NCBI RefSeq assembly: GCF_019991125.1
Contig: NZ_JAGENB010000001.1
Location: 372,001 to 436,000, forward strand
Source: Phyllobacterium calauticae
GTDB taxonomy: Bacteria > Pseudomonadota > Alphaproteobacteria > Rhizobiales > Rhizobiaceae
Direction of reading: 5' to 3'
Length of the DNA stretch: 64,000 bases
The notes beneath the pieces are model-generated. The model ran no database searches. It was not told the origin of the DNA and saw only the letters and a program-made list of their open reading frames with translations. Shown piece after piece: positions 57,914 through 64,000 of this stretch (positions are counted from its first letter, which is position 1; each line of letters opens with the position of its first letter). The position numbers and the translations under genes are program-made.

Positions 57914-58864
57914 ATGACTTTGCAGAATGAACATTCTTCCAGACACCTCCGGCTCCGCTGGCATCTTTCCGCCAACGCGCTCCAGCTCAAGGCGCTGAAA
58001 CTCGCACCGCCCAACAGCCTGCGCAGCGATCAGTACCGCCAGCTCGACTATCAGCGCGCCTTGCTGGAGGCCGAACTCAGGCTGCAGGAGGAAATCGATC
58101 TCCTGCAGAAATACGATCCCGACCAGCCGCGCGAGCCAGCCGGAGTACCGGAGGGCGGACAGTGGATCAGTGTTGGGCCAAGCGCTGTTGGATTGGCCGC
58201 CGCAACGGTGATGGGCACTAGAGCTCTGGTCGAGCATGTTCTGCGAAAGCCCGACGAACCGGGCTCAAAGCCATTGAAGGAAGGCATAGACGAGTTCAAT
58301 CGCCTCTTAAAGCAACCCGATCCGACAAAGACACCGATATTTCTGTTTCGACCGAAAGATTGGAAGCCCGACAATCCCGGAGAGAGAACGACGACAAGGC
58401 CGTCTGCGGAGGTAAAATTGATTACGAAGGATCAGGTCAAAGAGGACTGCCCTGAATACGGCACTGTTCAGAACCTCACCAATTTAGCCAAAAACTCCGC
58501 GGGTAAAGCCTCCAATTATTCATCACCGGTATTGTGGGGCACAGCAGTACATTCAAAGCTGAATCAGTTGGTCAAAAACAATTATGCCGGCCAATTATTC
58601 GCCGAGCAATCCTATGTAAAATATAACGAAGACGTCATGGATGATAAAAGTATTTATCATCAGGATCCTTCATATAGCAAAAGAGGTTCTATCAGAATCG
58701 ATGTTCTGGGAAGAGTCCACGACAACGTCGTTTGTGTCTACGATATTAAAACCGGGCGCAGCGGTCTTAGCTTTCCCCGCGTGATCGAAATTGGTGAATC
58801 GGTCTCAAGACATTACCCAAACAACCCCAAAATCATCGTCACTGAAGTAAGGCCTGATCAATGA
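57914..58864 (+). CDS. Putative polymorphic-toxin-like nuclease protein with PAG-PEGGQW linker
   Basis: The product has 316 residues from ATG 57914, with AAAGGAT 8 nt upstream. It has no signal sequence. The N-terminal 80 residues are helical and charged (LDYQRALLEAELRLQEEIDL). Then comes DPDQPREPAGVPEGGQWISV (residues about 75-94), a linker type seen in rhizobial and phage-like proteins. A short hydrophobic segment (SAVGLAAATVMGTRALV) follows, with a disordered Pro/Thr-rich region (about 120-165). The C-terminal 150 residues hold GTAVHSKLNQLVKNNYAG, GSIRIDVLGRVHDNVVCVYDIKTG and FPRVIEIGES. The spacing RID...YDIKTG fits a PD-(D/E)xK nuclease. GC falls from about 63% to near 35% toward the 3' half. 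Its stop overlaps the next start by 4 nt. Confidence 0.6.
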   Translation: MTLQNEHSSRHLRLRWHLSANALQLKALKLAPPNSLRSDQYRQLDYQRALLEAELRLQEEIDLLQKYDPDQPREPAGVPEGGQWISVGPSAVGLAAATVMGTRALVEHVLRKPDEPGSKPLKEGIDEFNRLLKQPDPTKTPIFLFRPKDWKPDNPGERTTTRPSAEVKLITKDQVKEDCPEYGTVQNLTNLAKNSAGKASNYSSPVLWGTAVHSKLNQLVKNNYAGQLFAEQSYVKYNEDVMDDKSIYHQDPSYSKRGSIRIDVLGRVHDNVVCVYDIKTGRSGLSFPRVIEIGESVSRHYPNNPKIIVTEVRPDQ

Positions 58865-59538
58865 CCACTGTCGCGCAAGTTCGGCACTTATTGAAACCGC
58901 TTTTGTCACGCCATTCCGATCTGGCACTGGTTGGCCGGTTTCTTATCATCAAGCCGGTCCATCACATAATGCGAGGCGTTTTTGTGGATCGCTGCGGGGA
59001 ACCGAACGAATTTGTGCCAACAAAGGTCGTCGATATTCTCTTCCGTAGTCGAAGAATGTTCACATTGGGATGGGGCGGCAGGGTCACGAGCAGTACTTTT
59101 CGCACATGGGACATAGCCAATCCGGAAGCGATCGGCGTCATGACCCAAATGATCGAACACGAAGTTCTACCCGAATTGCGGGCGATCACATCTTTTGATG
59201 ATTTTGCGGCATTTGCTTCGATAAAGCGACCGCTGGAAAACTCCCTTGAAAGAGATGTATTTACGCGCATGCTTCTAGCTGTTGCAGAAGGAAACTTCGA
59301 AGAGGCAAGGAATCTCTGGTGTAATGATCCTGCAACTTTTCCTGCTACTGCAGCTAAGTCTCCATCGTTCTATACCGCGTTACGCCAAGAAGACCGCGCC
59401 GAACTTGCTAGAATCATGCATCAATGGGAGGCTCAGATGATTGCGACCTTCAAGCTAGAGAAGGTGTGGGAGCCAACGCCCTTCCCGCTGGAACTGGAGG
59501 ACGCTCCGCCGGTCAGGCCGCCGCCAGGGCCTGGGTAA
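58861..59538 (+). CDS. Unrecognised protein; candidate immunity partner of the preceding gene
   Basis: It has 225 residues and is translationally coupled through ATGA to the nuclease-like gene. Its composition is mixed helical and beta, with no signal peptide and no membrane span. Notable stretches are [60 protein letters not shown] and [18 protein letters not shown], the last resembling a TPR-like helical hairpin. The C-terminal tail is Pro-rich ([18 protein letters not shown]) and lies antisense over the end of the converging PLP gene. I recognise no family. The position makes an immunity or accessory role plausible but unproven. Confidence 0.6.
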   Translation: MTTVAQVRHLLKPLLSRHSDLALVGRFLIIKPVHHIMRGVFVDRCGEPNEFVPTKVVDILFRSRRMFTLGWGGRVTSSTFRTWDIANPEAIGVMTQMIEHEVLPELRAITSFDDFAAFASIKRPLENSLERDVFTRMLLAVAEGNFEEARNLWCNDPATFPATAAKSPSFYTALRQEDRAELARIMHQWEAQMIATFKLEKVWEPTPFPLELEDAPPVRPPPGPG

Positions 59539-60796
59539 GATCGGCGATCAGATCGTCGGGGTGTTCGATGCCGATCGACAGCCGGATGGTCGAATCGAGC
59601 ACGCCGATCCGCTGGCGCACATCCACGGGCACGCCGGAATGGGTCATGGTGGCGGGGTGGCTGGCGAGGGATTCGGTGCCGCCGAGGCTGACCGCCAGCT
59701 TGAGGATTTGCAGCGCATTCAGGAACTTGAAGGCTGCGGGCTGGCCACCGCGAATATCGAACGAGAAGGTGGAACCGGCACCGGTGCATTGCGTGGCAAA
59801 GGTGCGGCCGAGCGGTGAGTTCGCGTCGTGATAGGGCAGATAGTGGATTTTTTCCACTTTCGGATGATCGCGCAGAAAATCCGCGACGGCGAGCGCATTG
59901 TTATCGGCCTTTTCCATGCGGATGCTCAGGGTTTCCAGCGAGCGGCCGAGCATCCAGCAGGAATGCGGGTCGAGCTGTGTGCCGATGGCACCGCGCAGCG
60001 CCTTGACCTGTTTCATCACGGCCTTCGAGCCGAGTGCCGCACCGGCGATCAGATCGGAATGACCGCCGACATATTTGGTCAGCGAATACAGGGAGATATC
60101 AGCACCGTGCTCGATCGGGCGCTGGAAAACCGGTCCGAGCAGCGTGTTGTCGCAGGCGATCACCGGCGTGTGCCCCTGCTTTTTGCCGATGGCGTCGGCA
60201 ATGCGGCGGATCATTGCCACGTCGACCAGGCTGTTGGTCGGGTTGGCGGGGGTTTCGATGAGGATGATGGAGACGCGGCCCTTGCTCATCGCCTCTTCGG
60301 CGGCCGCCTGCACCGAGGCTTCGTTGACGCCATCGGCAAAGCCGACGGCAGCCACGCCCATATTGAGGAATGTCCTCGCCAGCAGGGTTTCCGTGCCGCC
60401 ATAGAGCGGCTGCGAATGCAGCACCGCATCGCCCGGGCGCACGAAGGCCAGCAGGGTCGTCGCAATGGCCGACATGCCGGAGGAGAACAACGCGCAGCTT
60501 TCCGTGCGCTCATAGACAGCCAAGCGGTCCTCGACGATTTCGCTGTTGGGGTGGTTGAAACGCGAATAGACGAGGCCGGCACCGACGCCGGCCGGCGGCT
60601 CCTTGCGGCCGGAGACGAAATCAAAGAAATCGCGGCCTTCCTCGGCGGATTTGAACACGAAGGTCGAGGTCAGGAACACCGGCGGCTTGACAGCGCCTTC
60701 CGACAGTTCCGGATCGTAGCCATAATTCAGCATCAATGTTTCAGGATGCAATTTGTGGTTGCCGATATGGGTTTTGGACGGATGGGGAGCGGCCAT
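59513..60796 (-). CDS. Cys/Met-metabolism PLP enzyme (cystathionine gamma-synthase / methionine gamma-lyase type)
   Basis: ATG 60796 (GAGGAG upstream) gives 427 residues. PLP-site features are [58 protein letters not shown] and the Schiff-base Lys in [16 protein letters not shown]. The 427-residue form with [12 protein letters not shown] near the N-terminus belongs to the cystathionine gamma-synthase-family group, which includes methionine gamma-lyases. An Lrp regulator diverges from it, which suits amino-acid-controlled expression. The reaction (synthase or lyase) cannot be fixed from sequence alone. Confidence 0.9.
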   Translation of the reverse strand: MAAPHPSKTHIGNHKLHPETLMLNYGYDPELSEGAVKPPVFLTSTFVFKSAEEGRDFFDFVSGRKEPPAGVGAGLVYSRFNHPNSEIVEDRLAVYERTESCALFSSGMSAIATTLLAFVRPGDAVLHSQPLYGGTETLLARTFLNMGVAAVGFADGVNEASVQAAAEEAMSKGRVSIILIETPANPTNSLVDVAMIRRIADAIGKKQGHTPVIACDNTLLGPVFQRPIEHGADISLYSLTKYVGGHSDLIAGAALGSKAVMKQVKALRGAIGTQLDPHSCWMLGRSLETLSIRMEKADNNALAVADFLRDHPKVEKIHYLPYHDANSPLGRTFATQCTGAGSTFSFDIRGGQPAAFKFLNALQILKLAVSLGGTESLASHPATMTHSGVPVDVRQRIGVLDSTIRLSIGIEHPDDLIADLTQALAAA

Positions 60797-60921
60797 GCGA
60801 ATCTCCTCGCGTGAGGGGTGGGGTGCTATCAAGCAAATTATATCAAATGCAGGGATCAATCCTTGCTTTTTACGATCAAATTGCATTGATTGACGCTAAC
60901 AATTGCCATGAATGAGAGATT

Positions 60922-61380
60922 ATGACACAGAAAATTGCTGACGAAACCGACCGGCGCATTCTCAGGGAACTGCAGACGGATGCGCGGATCACCAACAACG
61001 ATCTGGCCGAGCGGGTCGGACTGTCCCCTTCCCCCTGCCTGCGCCGCCTGCGGCGGATGGAGGAAGCCGGGATCATCCGGGGGTACACCGCCCTCGTCGA
61101 CCCTGTCATCGAGGGCTGGACCATGGCCGCCATTGCCACGATCCGGCTCAGCCGCCAGCATGAGGATGAGATCGTCATGTTCGAGGACGCGATCCGCGGC
61201 TGGGACGAGGTGCTGGAATGCCACCTTGTCACCGGCTCGCGCGATTATGTGCTGAAAGTCATGAGTGCCGGGCTGGAACAATATGAGCGCTTCATCAAGG
61301 AGAAGATCGCCCGGCTGAAATGCGTCGCCTCCATCGAGACGAGCTTTGTCATGAACACGATCAAGGAGCGGCGGGTTTAG
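60922..61380 (+). CDS. Lrp/AsnC-family transcriptional regulator
   Basis: It has 152 residues. The N-terminal HTH is DETDRRILRELQTDARITNNDLAERVGLSPSPCLRRLRRM, quoted as ITNNDLAERVGLSPSPC. It is followed by EEAGIIRGYTALVDP and an AsnC ligand-binding (RAM) domain with WDEVLECHLVTGSRDYVLKVM. Lrp proteins bind DNA as dimers or octamers in response to amino acids such as Leu or Met. Divergent transcription, with 125 bp between the starts, suggests that it regulates the PLP enzyme gene at 59513. Confidence 0.93.
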   Translation: MTQKIADETDRRILRELQTDARITNNDLAERVGLSPSPCLRRLRRMEEAGIIRGYTALVDPVIEGWTMAAIATIRLSRQHEDEIVMFEDAIRGWDEVLECHLVTGSRDYVLKVMSAGLEQYERFIKEKIARLKCVASIETSFVMNTIKERRV

Positions 61381-61410
61381 GGGTTTCCCGGCGCAGGCAT
61401 ATTGGTTTTT

Positions 61411-61540
61411 GGTGCGTGGTTCGTGGTTCGACAAGCTCACCATGAGGGAGGGCGAGGATTGCCGAAGCTGCATCCTGCAACGTATCAGATTGGCATTGCA
61501 GCTAAACCACATCCCTCATGGTGAGCTTGTCGAACCACGC
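61411..61540. repeat. MITE-like inverted-repeat element, copy 2 (inverted relative to copy 1)
   Basis: Arms of 28 bp at 61422-61449 and 61512-61539 are perfect inverted repeats and match those of the element at 30574-30700. The left outer end has an extra TGGTTCG duplication. The 62-bp core is the reverse complement of the other copy's core at roughly three in four positions, keeping GCTGCAATGCCAATC. The region 61381-61672 otherwise holds no gene. Confidence 0.9.
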
Positions 61541-61672
61541 ATAACGGGGAATGCAGCCCATGATAAACAAAGATCGGACCCCGGATGCAAAAGTTAAATT
61601 CCGCGTCCGCTCCACTTCCCCAGCATCGTCCGTGGGGAGGCAGATCAAAAACGGGATGGCCTTGGAAACACA

Positions 61673-61855
61673 TTATCCGGCCCGCTTCAAGCGGCTGACA
61701 TAAGCCTGGTCTGTGCCAATGCGCATCGCCAGTTCTTCCTGCGAGATACCCAGGGCACCCCGTCTTTCCTTCACAGCCAGACCAAATCGCTTCTTGATGT
61801 CCATAAGAGGCACGAAGCCGCTTGACGGCAATTTCTTCCATGTATTTTGATACAT
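61673..61855 (-). pseudogene. Truncated XRE-family helix-turn-helix regulator
   Basis: The frame reads MYQNTWKKLPSSGFVPLMDI, then KKRFGLAVKERRGALGISQE, ELAMRIGTDQAYVSRLKRAG and stop. The XRE HTH is recognisable (GISQEELAMRIGTDQAYVSRL), but the protein ends within or just after helix 4. Family members continue with EAGQ-xNPT-type and further helices. A one-base change would restore the common SRLEAG, but the sequence beyond does not continue convincingly. I call it a decayed regulator, although a very short protein cannot be excluded. Confidence 0.6.
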
Positions 61856-61973
61856 ATTCGTTCGAGGTATGGGGAGCGTTGGCGTGTTAGGTAACACCGG
61901 GCGCCCGGTGTCACGGCTCGGATAATATTGGTCCGGGTGAACGGGATATCTAAATCTGCCGAGATACCTCCAA

Positions 61974-62744
61974 TTAGAATATGTCAAAGCCGAAATACCG
62001 TGCATTGATTTTTGCATACTCACCATTCGACCGAATATGCTTGATAGATGCATTCAGTTTTTGTCGAAGATCCTCTGAATCTTTTCTGACCGCAATGCCG
62101 ATACCCGCACCAAAATACTCAACATTCTCAACGCGCTCGCCGATCACTGCACAGCATTCTTTACCAGCCTTCTTTAGCCACTCCGCCAAAACAATACCGT
62201 CACCCAAAATCGCATCAATGCGTCTTGCGTGAAGGTCGAGAGTTGCGTCATCCAATTTCTCATAGAGACGCACGTCGGATTCTCGATAAAGATCTTGAAG
62301 ATAGTTTGCTGCCGCTGTCGATGACTGTGCCCCAATAACTTTACCTTTCATGCCAGTCACCGAAGTATCGGTCATGCCAGTGTCTTTTGCGGCAATGAAG
62401 TATTTCGGCGTTCGGTAATATGAATCTGTAAAAGCTACTTTCTGAGCCCTTTCAGCGGTGATCGACATCGACGCGACAATGGCATCGAACTTACCAGTGA
62501 TAAGTCCCGGAATAATTCCGTCCCAATCCTGCGTTACAAATTCACACTCCACCTTCATGTCGGAGCAAAGCGCGCGGGCAAGTTCGATATCAAACCCTGA
62601 AAGGGCGCCGTCGGCATTGATTTGATTGAATGGCGGATAAGCACCCTCCGTTCCAATGCGAATTTTCTTTGGATCGCCAGCGTTCGCGCCGTATGTAAAG
62701 GCCAAAGCTGATAGGATGGAGATCGCAATTAGCTTCAGGTTCAT
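61974..62744 (-). CDS. Amino-acid ABC transporter substrate-binding protein (His/Arg/Lys type)
   Basis: ATG 62744 has an excellent AAGGAGG upstream. It encodes 256 residues with a Sec signal (MNLKLIAISILSALAFTYGANA/GDPK). The mature protein matches the HisJ/ArgT class: RIGTEGAYPPFNQINADGALSGFDIELARALC (quoted as EGAYPPFNQINADGALSGFD), then CSDMKVECEFVTQDWDGIIPGL with the disulfide Cys pair six residues apart, FDAIVASMSITAERAQKVAFT and KTDTSVTG-like hinge segments. It binds a cationic or polar amino acid in the periplasm. No permease or ATPase gene lies in the window. A divergent LysR gene follows. Confidence 0.92.
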   Translation of the reverse strand: MNLKLIAISILSALAFTYGANAGDPKKIRIGTEGAYPPFNQINADGALSGFDIELARALCSDMKVECEFVTQDWDGIIPGLITGKFDAIVASMSITAERAQKVAFTDSYYRTPKYFIAAKDTGMTDTSVTGMKGKVIGAQSSTAAANYLQDLYRESDVRLYEKLDDATLDLHARRIDAILGDGIVLAEWLKKAGKECCAVIGERVENVEYFGAGIGIAVRKDSEDLRQKLNASIKHIRSNGEYAKINARYFGFDIF

Positions 62745-62884
62745 CGTTTCCCTCCTTGACTTTATTTTGATCGAGTTTCGAAGCTCGCACCTAATCATCA
62801 GGGGAAATTAACGGGGCGGTGACCGCGTCGCCACAACAGCTTTGATAATTCGACATAGGTTTTTCCAATATCAAATTATGAATT

Positions 62885-62906
62885 ATGCGCCTGTTTGAAA
62901 GCGCAT
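62885..62906. promoter_or_regulatory. Inverted repeat in SBP/LysR divergent region (possible LysR operator)
   Basis: ATGCGC and GCGCAT, separated by 10 bp, make a 22-bp inverted repeat in the 254-bp region between the divergent SBP and LysR genes. This arm-and-spacing plan fits a LysR-type box. The region is AT-rich, which marks promoter DNA on both sides. Confidence 0.5.
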
Positions 62907-62998
62907 TTCTGGTTACTATCTTAGAATTGACCGGGATAAATTGATAAATATGCTGGCATCAATATAGGTTTTTACAATACGGCTTGAGGATGAGCGAG

Positions 62999-63931
62999 AT
63001 GCCGAAAGAACGGATAACGTTTCGCCAAATTGAAGCCCTGCAGGCCGTTCTGGAATACGGATCGATCAGTCTTGCAGCACGACGTCTTGGGGTATCCCAG
63101 CCTACGCTGAGTGGCCTGATCCGCGACCTGGAAGCCGAACTCGGCGTCTCCATGTTTACACGATCCGGCTTTGGTCTGGTGCCAACAGATCAAGCACTAC
63201 TACTCAAGGAAGAACTTGACGGCGCGGTTCTCGGTGTCCGTCAGATCGCTCGCAAGGCAAAGCGCTTGGGTCAGCCTGACAGTACGGTTTTAAAAATCGG
63301 GTGTATGCCGTCTGTAGCTGCCGCACTGAGCGATATCTTTTTAGCAATCGGTTCAAACTGGCTAACCACATCACCGCAACTTGTCATTCGTGCCTTCTCT
63401 GCCCGGCAAATTGCAGAGAGCTTACGCAGCCGGGAAATCGACATTGGAATTGTAGCAAGGCCATTGCTCGACCCGAATTTCGATACCTGGCGCCTCGGAA
63501 CATATGCACTGAGAGCGATTATTTCTCCAACTTTTCATGACCAGACGGGAAATTCATGCCTCACAGGAGCAGACTTTACAAGTGCGCCGCTGATTGGAAT
63601 AGACGACGACGAAGGATCGCTAGAGATTGTCGAACAATGGTTTCGATCTTGCGGCATAGAATACCGTCCGACATTCGTCACAAATGCCGATTTATGCGCC
63701 GCTCACTGGGTGCTTCATCATAACGCGATTGCTATCGTTGACGCTCATGCCAGCTTTGCATTGCGAGACATCATCCCTTCCCTTCCGCTCAATCCCGAGC
63801 CACGAACGGAATTATGGTTCGCACAACGTAAGACCTCAAAGTTTCTTCCAAATGGCGAATACTTGATCAAAACATTCACCAAATTCCTTCGAGCAGAGAA
63901 GTCATATTTCTCGTTCATTCCAGACCAGTGA
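62999..63931 (+). CDS. LysR-family transcriptional regulator
   Basis: ATG 62999 is preferred over the ATG at 62990 because TGAGG then lies 9 nt upstream; the earlier in-frame TTG/ATG are too close. The product has 310 residues. The HTH (LEYGSISLAARRLGVSQPTLSGLIRDLEAELG) is quoted as AARRLGVSQPTLSGLIRDLE. The effector domain follows from about residue 90 (VLKIGCMPSVAAALSDIFLA). It diverges from the SBP gene and probably controls it or nearby amino-acid genes. GC content is low compared with the core. Confidence 0.92.
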   Translation: MPKERITFRQIEALQAVLEYGSISLAARRLGVSQPTLSGLIRDLEAELGVSMFTRSGFGLVPTDQALLLKEELDGAVLGVRQIARKAKRLGQPDSTVLKIGCMPSVAAALSDIFLAIGSNWLTTSPQLVIRAFSARQIAESLRSREIDIGIVARPLLDPNFDTWRLGTYALRAIISPTFHDQTGNSCLTGADFTSAPLIGIDDDEGSLEIVEQWFRSCGIEYRPTFVTNADLCAAHWVLHHNAIAIVDAHASFALRDIIPSLPLNPEPRTELWFAQRKTSKFLPNGEYLIKTFTKFLRAEKSYFSFIPDQ

Positions 63932-64000
63932 ACCAGCGTCCCCCTTATGCCAAACGAAAACAATAATGTTGCATCACCCCGCTATGAGATAAGTCTTATG
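63932..64000. other. Window end, no feature
   Basis: Sixty-nine bases after the LysR stop show no supported coding frame. The neighbouring gene must lie beyond the window. Confidence 0.5.

Overview
The window looks like chromosomal DNA of an alphaproteobacterium of the order Hyphomicrobiales (Rhizobiales), closest in character to Phyllobacterium, Brucella/Ochrobactrum and relatives. The grounds are a CcrM-type cell-cycle methyltransferase, an IalB-family protein, a pyruvate phosphate dikinase, a TldD, a YqgE, an M16 peptidase next to threonine synthase, and a cytochrome aa3 operon running ctaC-ctaD-ctaB-small ORF-ctaG-ctaE-DUF983-surf1 followed by ispH-thrB-rnhA. This is inference from gene content and order, not from a search. 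Most genes are GC-rich housekeeping genes. I saw no rRNA, tRNA, CRISPR array or intact insertion sequence.

Layout. 1-4.3 kb: the tail of a class-III aminotransferase, a Tat-exported GH2 glycosidase and a coiled-coil lipoprotein. 4.3-9.6 kb: a GNAT, an ECF42-type sigma factor with its YCII partner, and a divergent pair of citrate-synthase-like genes, one of which carries a DNA-binding domain. 9.6-16.5 kb: an OmpA-family protein, 6-phosphogluconate dehydrogenase, a ChaA-type antiporter, a LysR/MFS divergent pair and a polysaccharide-deacetylase-like protein. 16.5-24.3 kb: ppdK, smc, a DsbA-like thioredoxin and a DUF721 protein. 24.3-26.7 kb: a sugar-nucleotide epimerase and an O-antigen-ligase-like membrane protein. 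26.7-31.4 kb: mutY, two HAD phosphatases, ccrM, a MITE-like repeat and a lipoprotein. 31.5-39.9 kb: thrC, an M16 peptidase, a RimJ-like GNAT, a membrane EAL phosphodiesterase, yqgE, a DsbD-N-like protein and a peroxiredoxin. 39.9-49.1 kb: rnhA, thrB, ispH and the cytochrome oxidase operon. 49.4-57.7 kb: ialB-like, tldD, an rRNA methyltransferase, tlyA, dxs, pirin, xseB and a histone-deacetylase-like enzyme. 57.9-59.5 kb: an accessory two-gene unit. 59.5-64 kb: a Cys/Met-metabolism PLP enzyme with an Lrp regulator, a second copy of the MITE-like repeat, a broken XRE regulator, and a solute-binding protein divergent from a LysR regulator.

How the genes work together. The ctaC-to-surf1 block encodes the subunits of an aa3 oxidase with its haem and copper assembly factors. 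dxs and ispH are the first and last enzymes of the MEP isoprenoid pathway. thrB and thrC complete threonine synthesis. smc, the DUF721 protein, ccrM, mutY, rnhA and xseB serve chromosome maintenance.

The strongest candidate for something undescribed is the pair at 57914-59538. The first gene has a GC-rich N-terminal part with a PAG-PEGGQW linker and an AT-rich C-terminal part with D...DIK residues suggestive of a PD-(D/E)xK nuclease. It overlaps the second, unrecognised gene by 4 nt, as toxin and immunity genes often do. Other points of interest are a 127-bp inverted-repeat element present twice in opposite orientation, the HTH-bearing citrate synthase facing a perfect ATTGACGTCAAT palindrome, and a remnant of an L,D-transpeptidase gene fused into the start of the DUF983 gene.
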